DNA from: Theropithecus gelada
Taxonomy: Eukaryota; Chordata; Mammalia; Primates; Cercopithecidae
Length of the DNA: 64,000 nucleotides
Assembly: GCF_003255815.1 (NCBI RefSeq)
Contig: NC_037669.1
Coordinates: 46,706,112 to 46,770,111, forward strand
Direction: 5' to 3'
In this document: one piece after another, positions 51,061-62,682 of the stretch
Numbering within the stretch: position 1 is the stretch's first letter
Layout: each line of letters begins with the position of its first letter
The notes under the pieces: model-generated
What the model was told of the DNA's origin: nothing
What the model saw: the letters and a program-made list of their open reading frames with translations, nothing else
The model's database searches: none
Made by a program: the position numbers and the translations under genes

Positions 51061-52750
51061 TATGTGGCCAGAGCTGGGTCATGTTTGCCGAATTGGCACA
51101 TGCAGGGTTCATCTGCTGCCCCACATGGGCTTAGCAGGTCTGGGGCAGGAGGGGAGAGGAGGGAGGGCCCAGCGAGACAGCCTGTGCAGATCCTCGAGGA
51201 GTGGCAGAAGTGTCTTCAAGGTAGGAGCTGAGATAGGCTCCCCCAACTGCCAAGAGCAACTGCCAAGACAGTGGGAGCTGCCATTGCAAGCTCTCAGTGG
51301 GCACAACTGCATGACCTAGTGCTTCAGGGAAGAGAAGGGGAGGCAGAAGCCACCAGAGCCCTGCACAGAGTGCTGGCCCCAACCTGAAGGTCACCAGAGC
51401 TGCTTAGCTTCATGCACACATGGCAGGGTGGAAGCGCCAGCAACAGACCCCACACGTGACCCTCAGAGGTCTCTGGTGTCCCACGGGACTGAACCTCGGC
51501 CGCCTTCAGTGGCCACCTGCCTGTGATGAGCCCTTCCTGGCAGTTTCCCTTCCCCTTCTCATTTATTCACGGTCGTCCAGGGGCTCCTGGGCTCAGCCCT
51601 CATGAATACTACTGGCACTGGAATCCTTGCATAGCCTTGAAGGAACCCATATGGAGACTGTGGGGCTGGGCAAGGCTGGGAGGTGTGGGCCTGCCTTCAA
51701 GCTGGACGAGGGTCCCACTTGTGCAGAGTAGCCAGGCCCAGGCACGGGGTACCTCCCTCGTGTCGGATCACACACCTGTTCACTCCCAGGAGAAATGGGA
51801 GAACTGAGAACAGGATTGGGAAGCACAGGGACTTTCCCAAGCCAAAGGGAGGGTGGAGACAGGGCTGGAGCGGAGAGAGAAAGAAAAGAGACAGAGATGG
51901 ATGGGGGAGAGTGACCCTCTGCTCCCCAGCACGTACTGGGTGTGGAACATCTGGCAGGTAGGTGTGGCGCCCCTTCCTAGATGAAGATGCAGGCCTGGCA
52001 GGTTGGGAGGGTGGGGACCAGACTCTGCCAGCCTCTGAGGACACAGGTAACTGGGAGCTGGCCCTCTGTCCACCTGCTGCCCGCATCCCGGTGGGCAGTG
52101 CAGACAGGGCAAGGATTGGGGAGAAGCCTCACTCTTGACCACTGCAGAGTGGAGAGCAGTGGTCAGAGGGCCATGGCCGGCTACTGTGAGAACAAGAGGT
52201 GCCTGCTCCCCTCCTAGGCCTTCCTCTCCTGCGTGGTATGGCCAGTGGGGGCGGGTGGAGGGCTGGGGCTTGCTGGTCTAACTTCACTGATATGGCCCCA
52301 CCCCTACCCCAGCCCCTAGGCCCAGCCCTCGCATAGAAATCATCCAGGGAGCTTCCCTCTCCACTCCCCGCCTGACTCTTCCTCCTGAAAGATGCATGGA
52401 GTGTGAAAATTTCATCAAAGCAGCTCGCTTCCTGGGCTCACAGGCGGGGTGGGTGCCTGGAGCCCTGGGGCCTCAGACCGCCCTGCTGCTCAGTCAGCCC
52501 TGGATGTCCCTCTGGGCTGCTGCAGAACTGGGACGGGCAGCCAGCCGGTGGATGGCTAGAGTCTCCTTGGTGTGTGTGTTAGGAGGGGCTGGGGAGGGAC
52601 AGAGGAAGCGTCAGGCCAGCTCTGTGGTGTGGGGTGGGGGCAGTGCTGACACCTGCAGGAGGGGCTGCAGCTGGACTGGCATCAGAGTGGGGTTTGGAGT
52701 GTTCCCAACGTCCCAGTGACCATGACTGGCTGCTCCACCAGCAAACATTC
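51060..52750. other. Intergenic with a MIR remnant
   Basis: A minus-strand MIR-like piece lies near 51770-51860. No gene. Confidence 0.6.
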
Positions 52751-53150
52751 ACTCATCGACTCTGCAGCTTTTCATTATTGTGATTTTTGTGAAACAGATA
52801 ATGCATTTGCATGGGTTTAAAATGAGATGGGCATTTCAGGCTACTCCTGTTCTTTTGCTGCCAGAAACAATGTGGTATGGGTAATCTTGCTCAGAGTCAC
52901 TTGGAATGTGGGTAGGTACACCTGCAGGGCAAAATTCCACAGGTGGGATTGCTGGGTTGGTGGATAATGTTGATGGGAATTGCCACACTGCCTTTCATAG
53001 AGGCCATGCCACGAACCCTCCCAGCAGCAAGGCAAGCAGTGTTCACTTTCCCGAGGTCTGGCCCACAGAGCAGACTGAAAACGCTTGGAGTTTGGCCAAT
53101 CAGATAGAGAAAACATATTTTGAAAAATATAAAAAAGCTGGATTTTTTTT
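52750..53150 (-). mobile_element. Old L1-like fragment, antisense
   Basis: GTGAAACAGATAATGCATTT, GGTGGGATTGCTGGGTTGGT and TTGCCACACTGCCTTTCATA resemble antisense L1. An exact octamer ATTTGCAT at 52805-52812 lies inside it. Confidence 0.45.
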
Positions 53151-53224
53151 TTGGCCTCTCTGAGTGGCTTTCTTAGCAAACAGCTATAGGGTAAATCGTC
53201 CTGTGGCCAAAGTATAATGAGCTT

Positions 53225-53335
53225 GTTTTAACTGTGTGTGTGGTGCATGTAGGAGCATATATGTGTGCATGTGTGTGTGGTCATGTGCAAGTGTTCATGT
53301 GTGTGCATGCATGTGCTAGCATGTGTGTGCTTGTT
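53225..53335. repeat. TG-rich imperfect repeat
   Basis: Alternating TG/CATG text (GTGTGCATGCATGTG and similar), prone to Z-DNA. Confidence 0.85.
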
Positions 53336-53755
53336 TTACCTGGAGCATCCAATCCAGCCCTGGTCACTGGGCAGGAGGAAACTCAATCTGAACACAGCCA
53401 GGTGACCTCTGGGAAGACAGGACTCATTCCCATGGCCCTGCTCCCAAAGAGCTGAAGTTAGTGAGACCTGGCTGGTGAGTTAGTGACAGGGCCAGCTCCA
53501 GAGCAGGGCAGTGAGGGGCAATGACTGCAAGTTAGGGGAGCTTGGGGGTGAGGCAGGCTCAAGCAAAGGTTTGGCTGTGGCAGACAGCATGCTTCCACTG
53601 GGTGCTCCTAAATACTCGGAGACATTGAAGGGTAAAGGCAGGATCTACCAGGGCTCTGCAGAGAGCTGGGCTAGTGGGGGAGGTGTCCCAGGAAGCTGAG
53701 CTGTATACTAGCCACCTCTAAACACAGGGGCCTCAAACAATATCATATACTCTTT
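53335..53755. other. Intergenic, nothing recognised
   Basis: Short unassigned stretch between two simple-repeat regions. Confidence 0.6.
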
Positions 53756-53764
53756 TTAGAGTTT

Positions 53765-54335
53765 AAGTATTGGCAAGCTGAGCTGGGAAGTCTAGGCTGA
53801 GCGTGGCTGGTCTGGGCTGAGCTCTGTGGTCTGGGCTGTGCTTGACTGGACTGGGCTGAGCTACATGGTCTGGGCTGTGCTTGGCTGGTCTGGGCTGAGC
53901 TCTGTGGTCTGGGTTGTGCCTGGCTGGGCTGGGCTGGGCTGAGCTTCGTGGTCTGGGCTGAACTCCATGGTCTGGGCTTGGCTAGTCTTGGTTGAGCTCT
54001 GTGGTCTGGGCTATGTTTGGTTGGTTTGGGCTGAGCTCCATGGTCTGGGCTGTACTCCATGGTCTGGGCTGTGCTTGGCTGTGCTGGGCTGTGCTTGGCT
54101 GGTCTGGGCTGTGCTCTGTTGAACTGGGCTGAGCTCCATGGTCTGGGCTATGTTTGGCTGGGCTGGGCTGAGCTCTGTGGTCTGAACTGAGCTCTGTGGT
54201 CTGGGCTGTGCTTGTTGTGCTGGGCTGAGCTTCGTTGTCTGGGCTATGCTTGGCTGGGCTGTGCTTGGCTGGGCTGGGCTGAGCTCCATGGTCTGAACTG
54301 AGCTCTATGGTCTGGGCTGAGCTCTGTGGTCTTCG
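53765..54335 (+). repeat. GGGCT/GAGCT tandem repeat (switch-region-like)
   Basis: 570 bp built from pentamer-based phrases: TGGTCTGGGCTGAGCTCTG and TGGTCTGGGCTGTGCTTGGC recur with variants. By eye there are about fourteen GAGCT and many GGGCT copies, G-rich on one strand. The antisense open frames of Gln/Pro/Ser/Ala repeats are a by-product. Confidence 0.93.
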
Positions 54336-55030
54336 ATTGTTTAAGAACCAGTGTCCCATTGAGGCTGGCTGCTCTAGAATGACCTCCACAGGGACCACCT
54401 GGCTCCATAGGGCCTCCCATCCTCTAGCAGCCTCCAAGCCGAGTATGTGGTCAAGCAGAGGCAGGGCTCTGAAGGAGAGTGAAGTATAGGCTGAGCAGTG
54501 GCACATCACTCCCACCCATGCTAGTGGTCAAAGCAAAATCAGGCCAGTCAGAATCACATGGTGGGGCAAGGGACTCCAGAGGAAGGATGGAGCCCTGTGG
54601 CCAATTTTGCAATCCATCTTCTTCAGGAGGACAGAGGCCATGGGGGCCATGTCCCTGGGGCCATCTGTGCAAAGCTGGCCTCCAACATTCAACCCATAGC
54701 ACCTAAGCTGGGGGCTGGGACCCAGCAATGGGCAGCAGGTTGCTCTGCTCCCGGAAAATGCGAGTCAGTCACACCAGCAGTGGGAGCACCACGAGCTGTA
54801 ACAGGAAACATGGGAGAAGGACTCTTGGAGAAGCAGCCTGGGCTGGGGTTGAAGGGTACATAGGCATGCACCTGGGCGGTAGGGGTGAGGCAGGGCACTT
54901 TCTCCCTCCTGGTCCTCCCTCCTGGCCTGAAGGCAGAAGGCAGAGGAGACCCAGCCCTGGAGCTGAGGAGGGAGGGGATCCCAGCGTTCGAGCTGCAGGC
55001 CCACAGCCCTACACGGGCTGTTCCTGCGTG
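54335..55030. other. Intergenic, nothing recognised
   Basis: GC-rich, no feature recognised. Confidence 0.6.
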
Positions 55031-55400
55031 GGCAGCCCAAGGATTAAACAGATTTTGTTGGGATTACTGCTGCCAATCAAGTTCAAGTGCATTTTTAAGA
55101 GCTTAATTTGCGGCCCTAGGTTTCGAATAAAATCGTCAAGTCCAGTCGATTAAACTCATTAAGGCGGGTGGACTGGCTGGTATTCACACTGCCATCAGAT
55201 TTGGAGAATTAATTAGGGGCCTGTTATCCTTTGTTGGGATTAGCGGAGCCAGCCCAGAGGCCCAGGGTTTCTGCTAAAAGACAGGCCCGTAATCTCTTTA
55301 GCGGGGCCTCAGAGACAGAGATCTGGGTGGCTTTGAGAAGGAAGCGTCCCACGGGTGTCTTTGATTCTGCCGTGTGCAGACTGGCTGTGGGTCGGGGGTG
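55030..55400. promoter_or_regulatory. Candidate conserved enhancer with OTX/homeodomain sites
   Basis: Three GGATTA cores (bicoid-type, OTX/PITX/CRX class) at 55041, 55061 and 55237; AATTAATTAGG at 55208; TCAAGTGC (NKX2-like) at 55083; CTTTGAT (TCF/LEF-like) at 55359. No repeat similarity and a composition unlike the flanks. Enhancer function is inference. Confidence 0.45.
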
Positions 55401-56420
55401 TGGGCAGGCTTGAGGGCTTGGGCCGTCCTGAGGGTGGCTGGCCCAGATGACACTTCAGGCCACACGACCCTGCACACCGTTCATGACCTATTCCCCTTTC
55501 TCACAACAACTTAGGAGGAGGGCCCCCAGAGGACTTCTGCTGGCTCCTCTGCCTTCAAAACCACCGCCGACCCCAACTGCTGGAGTCTCAAGGCTCTATC
55601 TCCTTGCGAACCAGGCGGTGTGAGCAAGCCGGCCACCAACAGCATTCTAATCCCTTCGGGGACATTGATTGGTCTCTGAGTGGGTGGGTATGTGATCCAA
55701 GAAGAGCCAGTCAAGGCCATGTCAGGGGGTGGTTGGGGGTTCTGGTATAGCTGAAGGCAAAAACGGTAAGGCTGGAGCTGCCAGGCCCTGCAGGTCCTGC
55801 CTCAGGAGGGAGAGAGAAAGGCAGATGAGTTTCTGATGACACTGGGCAAGCTGCTGGATCTAGCCACACCTAAAGTTTACCCCTGGACTTTTCAGTGACA
55901 TGAGCCAGTCCATTCCTCCTTGGAACAGGGTCTGTGTCACTTGCAACCAAGGGACAAATCAGCCCAAGGCTCAGGACTCTTGCCTTCCAGAGCATTAGGG
56001 CTGAGAAAAAATTTAGAGGGTCTTTTTTCTTTTCCCACCCATTTTACAGAATGGGGAAACTAAGGCCCAGAGAGGAGAAGGACTTGCCTAAGGCTGCTGC
56101 AGATATTAATAGCTTCTGGTCTTCCAATGCCTCCCGGGAAAGAATCCTCCCACACCTCCCTGGTGGGTCTGGCCAGGCCAGTGCTGGGTGGGGTTTACCA
56201 GGTGTCCTTACCAAAGGCAGACTGTGGTCAGAGCAAGTGGATACGCTGTAGACATTTCCAGGAATTGCGGGGAGCAGAGCACCCCACAGGGTCACCCACA
56301 CTGGTCCCAGGTGATGGCTCTTACCCAGCCCAAGACCCTGGCTGGTATCTCTGGGCATGGCACTGGGCACTGAGTCTTTTCTGGGGCCTGTCCATCCTGA
56401 GAGGTGGCACAGCAGGGGGG
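55400..56420. other. Intergenic with MIR remnant
   Basis: A minus-strand MIR-like piece at 56035-56130 (CCATTTTACAGAATGGGGAA). Nothing else. Confidence 0.6.
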
Positions 56421-56570
56421 TAGGGGAGGGGCTCAGAGCCAGATTACCAGGGTTCAAATCCTTCCTGGCCAGTCGCTCGCCGTGTGACCCTGGATTGGTC
56501 GTTTGGCTTCCTCGAGTGCACGCTTTCTTCATCTGTCTGAGGGGATAGTGGTGACAGTGGGGCTGCGAGA
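56420..56570 (+). repeat. MIR SINE
   Basis: CAGGGTTCAAATCCTTCCTG, then CGCCGTGTGACCCTGGATTG and CTTCATCTGTCTGAGGGGAT. Confidence 0.8.
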
Positions 56571-56629
56571 GGCCTGGGAGGCAATGCAGGTCTAGCAGGG
56601 AGCTTCGTGAGGGTCGCGGTCCACATTGT

Positions 56630-57515
56630 ACCTTGCCCCTTGGTGCTGCCTACTGGCCTCTCTGCCTCCACTCTTGTTCCTCCCCCATCAACTCTCAGCA
56701 CAGCAGCCAAGGGCATCTTTTAAATGTTAAAAGTCAAATCCTGCCACTTCCATGCTTAAAGGCTGTGAAGAAGCTTAGAATGCAGCTTAAATGCCTCGCT
56801 GTGTCACATGTTCTGGCAAATATGGACAGGTGACAAACCCTGAGTAGCTCTGTGGTGGAACATACCAACCATGTTGTTCTGCTCGGGCATTCTGTGTGCA
56901 AGGACTCCGGGCGGGACCTGAGCACGTGGCTTGCTTCTGCTGTACCAGGTCTGGCTCAGCGGAGCCTGTAGACTGGAGCGCCTGCCCACGTGTCCCTGAG
57001 GGACTCTAGCTTCCTCACAGCGTGGTGGACAGGTGCTGAGAGGGGCTTCTGGACAGCATGGGAGGAAGCAGGAGGAAGCTGCACGGCCTTTTCTGACCTA
57101 GCCTGGCAAGTTACATAATGTCGCTTCCACTGGACTCTAGTGGTCCAGGAAGTCACAAGTGCATGCCGTTTCAAGGCCAGGAGAGACATAGATGGGGAGT
57201 GGCTATGTCACTTGCAGAAGAGCATATGAAATGAGAGACCCTGGTGAGGCCATTTCTGGAAACCATGGACTCTCCATGGTCTGGGCGTGGCCCATACGTC
57301 TGGAGGAATTGCCTCTCTCTCTCCCTCACTCATGCGCAGGCAGCTCCCTTCTCTCTGTGCCTCAGACATGCAAACACACTCTGCCGCAGGGCCCCTGCAC
57401 TTGCTGTTTCTCTGTCTCCACGTGGCTGCTCCTTCCACTCCTGAAGTTCTCAGCTTCAGTGTCTCCGCCCTAGAGAGGCTCTCCCTGACCCCTGGTCTAA
57501 CCACTGCCCCCTCCA
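56630..57515 (+). mobile_element. L2 LINE 3' region, interrupted
   Basis: CACAGCAGCCAAGGGCATCT with AAAGTCAAATCCTGCCACTT (56698-56750), and after a gap GCAGGGCCCCTGCACTTGCT and AGAGAGGCTCTCCCTGACCC (57384-57491). The L2 3' terminus may be at 58150-58250 (AGGGACCTTGTTCCTGCCCA). Confidence 0.7.
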
Positions 57516-57559
57516 AGAATGCTCTAGAAAAGCCCCATCCAAGAGAAAGATTATGCAAG

Positions 57560-57830
57560 TCACAAATGTAATTTGAAATTTTATAGTAGCCACATTAAAC
57601 AAGAAATTAATTTAAATGTATGGATATATTTACATGTCTATTTATATTTACTTATCTTTTATGTATTTTTAACCCAATTTATCCAAAATATTATTTTTCA
57701 ACACATAATCAACATAAAAATGTCAGTGAGTATTCTGTATTCTCACATTCTTTTTATTGTACTATCTTTGAAATTTCATGTACTTTACACGTATAACACA
57801 TGTCAATTCAAAAGCTAAATTTTTGTAGGA
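57560..57830 (-). mobile_element. hAT-Charlie-type element, antisense
   Basis: TAGTAGCCACATTAAACAAG, TTTAACCCAATTTATCCAAA, CAACACATAATCAACATAAA and TAACACATGTCAATTCAAAA: reverse complement of the family at 27520-27790. It may have inserted in the L2. Confidence 0.7.
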
Positions 57831-58570
57831 AATACTTGATCTGCTTTTAGGTCTGATACAATGTACTGTTGAAAGAGACTACTTCCATAGTCACCTTGTT
57901 CCAAAATAACTGAACGGATTTGAGCATCCATTTTAACATTTAAATGACTTAAAATTCAATACAATGAAACACCCAGGTCCTCAACCTCAGCGACCACCTC
58001 ACACGTGCTCTGTAGTCACATTTACCTAGTAGAGACAGCTTCTATCATTGTAGAAGGTTCTATCGGGTTGTGCTGCACTAGGGCAGTCCCGGTCTCTGTC
58101 CACGTAGCACTCACCGCTGTCTGCAAAGATCTCATGTTGCTTGTTCAGTTGTTCACCTCCTCTCCCTTCCTCTGGAGCATAGGGACCTTGTTCCTGCCCA
58201 GATAACCATGCCTGGCCCACAGAAGGCACCAGAGAATAACTTGGTAAATGAGTAAGTAAAAATCGAATCTAGGTGCCACGCTGCATCTTCTCAGTCAATC
58301 CTCAGCACAGCTTTGAGGGAGGAGCTGGGGCCCAGAGAGCCACAGCTGCTACCCAAGGTCATATACCCGGAAGGGCCAGTGCAGAACTGAGGTGTCTGCG
58401 TCCAATGCAGAGCACTGCTCCACCTCCCCTGTCTGTACCCAAATACCTCAGCTTTAAAATCCATTTTAGAACTTCTTTTCTCTAACCTTAGAATATGGCC
58501 TTGAAATGTACTTTGAAATTCTTTGTTTCCCTCCCTTTCCCACCAGACCCTTCCTTGTGCCACGTGGGCT
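57830..58570. other. Intergenic with L2 end and MIR
   Basis: Probable L2 3' end at 58150-58250 and a minus-strand MIR at about 58290-58430 (GGAGCTGGGGCCCAGAGAGC, GGTCATATACCCGGAAGGGC). Confidence 0.55.
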
Positions 58571-58820
58571 CTTGTTGCTCAGGCTGGAGGGCAATGGCAC
58601 GATCTCGGCTCACCGCAACCTCCACCTCCCGGGTTCAAGTGATTCTCCTGCCTCAGCCTCCCGAGTAGCTGGGACTACAGGCATGCGCTAATTTTTTTAT
58701 TTTTAGTAGAGACGGGGTTTTCTACTTGCCCAGGCTGGTCTCGAGCTCCTTACCTCAGGTGATCCACCTACCTTGGCCTCCCAAAGTGCTGGGATTACAG
58801 GCATGAGCCACCACACTCGG
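58570..58820 (-). mobile_element. Alu (AluS-like), antisense, tail missing
   Basis: Starts at TCTTGTTGCTCAGGCTGGAG, lacking the T tail and first bases of the right arm, and carries a small deletion near 58688. Ends GAGCCACCACACTCGG. Confidence 0.9.
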
Positions 58821-59345
58821 ACCCAGCTTGTTTTGAGGGAAGGGATGAGAAATGTCCCTGCAGATGTTGGGGGCATCTTGTTGACCACGAGGAGAAGCCA
58901 GTGTGAAGGGTGAGGCTGACCCGGGAGGAGGGAGGTTGAGGTAAGAAGAGGGTGTGTGGTCGTGACATGCTGCCAAGTCATACCTGAAGTTGATGTCCCC
59001 TATCCATGCCCCAGATGCATGAGCCAGTAGTGAAGGACCTGGCTCTGCCATGCAGGGTTAGTGTGGACTAGGTCGGGCCTCGAGTCTGGGGTAGGATCTG
59101 GCACCAGGCTTACCTGTGTGAGCCTGGAACAGTGTCCCAGCTCCTTGCCCAGCACTGCATGCATGGAATCATGTATGTAATGTGCCAGGCCTGTGTCACA
59201 TGTTCAGTAATGTGAATTCCCAATCCCCGCTTCTTCTGTAGGCAGTTTCCCACAGGGTCTGCCCCAATCTTCCTGCCCACATCACAGCATCAGAAATCCC
59301 ACAATCTCCCTCATCTATAAAGTGGGGATAACGATTCCTCTTGCA
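58820..59345. other. Intergenic, MIR traces
   Basis: MIR/L2-type ends near 59170-59210 and 59290-59345. No gene. Confidence 0.55.
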
Positions 59346-59575
59346 CAGGCAGGAGGAATGTCTGCATGCATGTAACATATGGATGTTATGGATGTCATGT
59401 GTGCTTATTGTACATATGTGTGTGCTGTGTCTACATGTATGTTTGTGTGCTGCATATATAGTAGCATGTGTCTTTGCATGTATGATATACGTGTGTGGTA
59501 TATGTATGCGTGCATGTATGCATGTGTATGCATGTGTATGCATGTGTCATGCATGTCTGCATGTGTGATGCATTG
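59345..59575. repeat. TG/CATG-rich imperfect microsatellite
   Basis: Runs of ATGCATGTGT-type text, most regular at 59505-59550. Confidence 0.9.
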
Positions 59576-59629
59576 TTTGCTTAGTGACGTGCACCTCACA
59601 GTGAGGAGTGGATGGCACAGAAGCTAGAA

Positions 59630-60050
59630 TGACATGGTTTGGATTTGTGTCCCCTCCAAACCTCAAGTTGAAACTTGATCCTCGGTGTTGGAGGTGGTTG
59701 TGTTGGGAGGTGTCTGGGTGATGGGGGGGGTCCCTCATGAGTGGCGTGGTGCCCTCCCCACGGTGACGCGTGAGTTCTCATTCCATGAGTTTCTGCGAGA
59801 TCTGGTTGTCAGAAGGAGCTTGGCACCTCTCTTCTCCCTCTCTCTTTCTCTATCTCAGTGTGACCTCTACGCATGCATCCACTTCGCCTCTGCAGTGAGT
59901 GGAAAGCTTCCTGAGGCCTCCCCAGAAGCAGAAGCTGCTGCTGTGCTTTCTGTGCAGCCTGCAAAACCATGAGCCAAACAAACCTCTTTTCTTTATCAAT
60001 TCCCCAGCCTCAGGTGTTGCTGTATAGAGACGCAAATTGTCCGAGACCTA
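59630..60050 (+). mobile_element. Solo LTR, MST/THE1-like (ERVL-MaLR)
   Basis: TGACATGGTTTGGATTTGTG, GTTGGAGGTGGTTGTGTTGG, TCATTCCATGAGTTTCTGCG, CTGAGGCCTCCCCAGAAGCA and ATGAGCCAAACAAACCTCTT lie in the order of MST-type LTRs. No adjoining internal region. Confidence 0.82.
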
Positions 60051-60104
60051 GCACTGAGCCTGTGCGTGGTGAGTGCTTAGAAACCACACTGACACTTAGA
60101 GCCA

Positions 60105-60391
60105 CACTGGGCGTGGTGGCTTAAGCTTGTAATCCCAGCACTTTGGGAGGGTGAGACGGGCGGATCACGAGGTCAGGAGATCGAGACCATCCTGGCAAAC
60201 ACGGTGAAACCCCATCTCTACTAAAAAAAAAAAATACAAAAAACTAGCTGGGCGAGGTGGCGGGTGCCTGTAGTCCCAGCTACTCGGGAGGCTGAGGCAG
60301 GAGAATGGCGTAAACCCGGGAGGCGGAGCTTGCAGTGAGCTGAGATCTGGCCACCGCACTCCAGCCTGGGCGACAGAGCGAGACTCCGTCT

Positions 60392-60424
<33 letters not shown>
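60105..60424 (+). mobile_element. Young AluY, Old World monkey type
   Basis: Full-length, few mutations, uninterrupted A32 tail (60393-60424). It shows ACTAGCTGGGCGAGGTGGCG, GGCGTAAACCCGGG and GAGCTGAGATCTGGCCACC, where human AluY has GTGAAC and GATCGCGCCACTG-type text. 13-bp repeat AAACCACACTGAC lies at 60081-60093 and 60422-60434. Confidence 0.93.
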
Positions 60425-60426
<2 letters not shown>

Positions 60427-60434
60427 ACACTGAC

Positions 60435-61720
60435 CACCAGCACCCATATGTGCACACTGTTCTAGGCACATGCTGTGTGCTGGCTCCTTTTGTCCTCATT
60501 GCAGCCGAGGGTAGTGTGATCAGTATCCATGGCAAGGACACCGTAGCTCCACATATCAGTAAGAGGCTGGCTTGGGGGCCACCCTGATCACCTGCTCTGC
60601 CTTGATGCAGGAGACAGCCACCGTTACCCTGTGGAGCAGCCTGCACTGCTCATCTGGGTGAAGCTGGCCTCATGCCCCTTCTCTCTTTGTTCTCTCCAGG
60701 AAGTTCTCTCCCAGGTCCTTTCCTCTCTGCTGATCAATAGCATCTTGAGCAGACTCATCCTGGAAATTCTCATCCAATGGTTTCCTTAGCAACCAGCCCA
60801 CAGGCAGCTGCCCTCGGTCAGCCTGCTTTCTGATCTGAAGCTCAACTCAGAACCCAAAGGCTTTCCTCAGATACCCTGTCCAGCACCTCGCCTGCCTGGC
60901 TAGGGGCTGCAGGGTCCCTGTCCATCCTCCCTTGAAGTAGGTGATGCTAATGGGGCTTCCTGCAGAGCCGGGTGAGCACAGTTGGGGCCCTAAGCAGGGC
61001 TGCAGGTAGACCTCAGTTCAGAGGCTTGGGCCGGGGTGTGTATGAGTGGGATGATGACTAGGCATCTGTTTTAGACCAGGGCAGGCAGGTAGTCCCAGTT
61101 ATGTGACCACCGATGTGACCTGGGCACTGGGCAACCAGAACAGCAGCCGGCCATGCGCAGTGGGTGCTGGGCCACCCGTAACACCCTGGGAGTCAGGGTC
61201 CTTGTTATCCTCTGCAGAGAGGAGGAAGCTGACTGAGGGAGTAGGGCACACAAGGAGGGAGGCCAGAATGGGATGTGAATCCTGTTGTGTTCGAGCACAA
61301 AACTCAGGTCCTCCTGGAAGGGCGGCCTGCAGTCAGTGGGCCCCAGAGGGTGTCTGGAGAGGCTGTGACATTGACAGGCTCAGTGGACAATGCCTAGGAC
61401 ATGGGCCGGAGCTGGGAATTGCAGCCCCCAGCCTGGAGCTCCTTTGTGGCCACTACCCACCCCACGTGCATCCAAGCACTCCAGGCTGTGCACAACCTGA
61501 GCAATCCTGTGCAGAAGAGGCGCAGCACCCCAGCAGGGATGTGTCGACTGGGACTTCAGGAAAAGCTGGGGTGAGGAGAACAGAGTTCCTGATTCCCAGG
61601 AGCCATTGGAGGTGTTGCATGGGTGCCTGGGATGAGCCACAGGGGTTCCCAGGACACACAGGCCATGTCAGAAGATAGGCAGCTGGGGCTCCAACCCTCA
61701 TGTGCTTGGTCTGAGCCATG
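60435..61720. other. Intergenic with MIR remnant
   Basis: A minus-strand MIR-like piece at about 61195-61310. Nothing else recognised. Confidence 0.6.
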
Positions 61721-61915
61721 GCTTTTAGAAGCAAAGGCTCTGGATTCAGGCTGGAGATTGAATTCTGGATCTGTTCTGCCTCGCTGGCTGTGTGACCTCA
61801 GGTAAGCTACTTGACCTCTCTGTGCTCTGGTTTCCTCACTGTTGGGAACATTAAGAAAGTTAATATTAGAAAAGCCCCTCAACAGTACTGGGCATACAGT
61901 AAGTTCTTCCCAGTG
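61720..61915 (+). repeat. MIR SINE, nearly full length
   Basis: GCAAAGGCTCTGGATTCAGG, GCTGGCTGTGTGACCTCAGG, TTGACCTCTCTGTGCTCTGG and GTACTGGGCATACAGTAAGT in order. Confidence 0.88.
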
Positions 61916-62590
61916 TTGGTTAAACAGAATGAGGCGGCCCCAGGGCCACGCTGGGTCACTCTAGCTCTGGACCTGGCCTTGTCCAAGCAGGCACCAGCAG
62001 CACTGTGTCCCAGCCCGTTTCTTCACGCATAGCTGTTCCCAGTATGATCTCCTCTCAGAGCTTATAAACTCACGGGGGCTGTGCAGGGAGAAGGAGTCTG
62101 GAGACCGGGAACACTGGAAAGGACTCTTCCTGCTGCCTCCCTGGGCCCACTTTAAATACATACACGCACACGCACCTACGTGCACTTCCCTCGAGTGTGG
62201 GCGGGGACGCAGACTAGACTTACTGCGAACCCAGCAGTGCTGGGGGCTGGCAGGCCAGGCATTGGAATGTCCACTAGAGACCCTTCGAGGGCCCTGATTT
62301 TCCTGTATGTGGCTCTAGGACAGGACTGGCTGTCAAAGTCGTTTGGACCTTGGCATCCCACCCTTGCACCCTACTGCACCAGGAGCCACCGCCCAGGCTG
62401 GAGAGACGGGGCTGCTAGTAGGGTCCACCTGCCGCTGGCTTTTCTTAGCTAAGCAGCAGTGGTGTGACTGCCTCCCCAACCACCGCCACCCCTGCACCAG
62501 GCAAATTAAAGTCACAAGATGACACTGATATTTCCCGTTCATTAGTAAAGATTAAAAACCTGAGAGCACCCAACATGAGTGAAGGTTTAT
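61915..62590. other. Intergenic, nothing recognised
   Basis: No repeat or gene recognised. Confidence 0.6.
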
Positions 62591-62682
62591 TCAGATGGGC
62601 ATGCTTGGCCTTGGCAGGTGGGCATGTGAATTGGCCCAGCCTTTCTGGTGGTAATTTGGTTAATCTACTAATGCCTTAAAAA

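Noticed and set aside
53982..54515. 177-codon Gln/Pro/Ser/Ala-repeat protein on the minus strand
   Set aside because: A translation of the GGGCT/GAGCT tandem repeat; no start context, exon structure or homologue.
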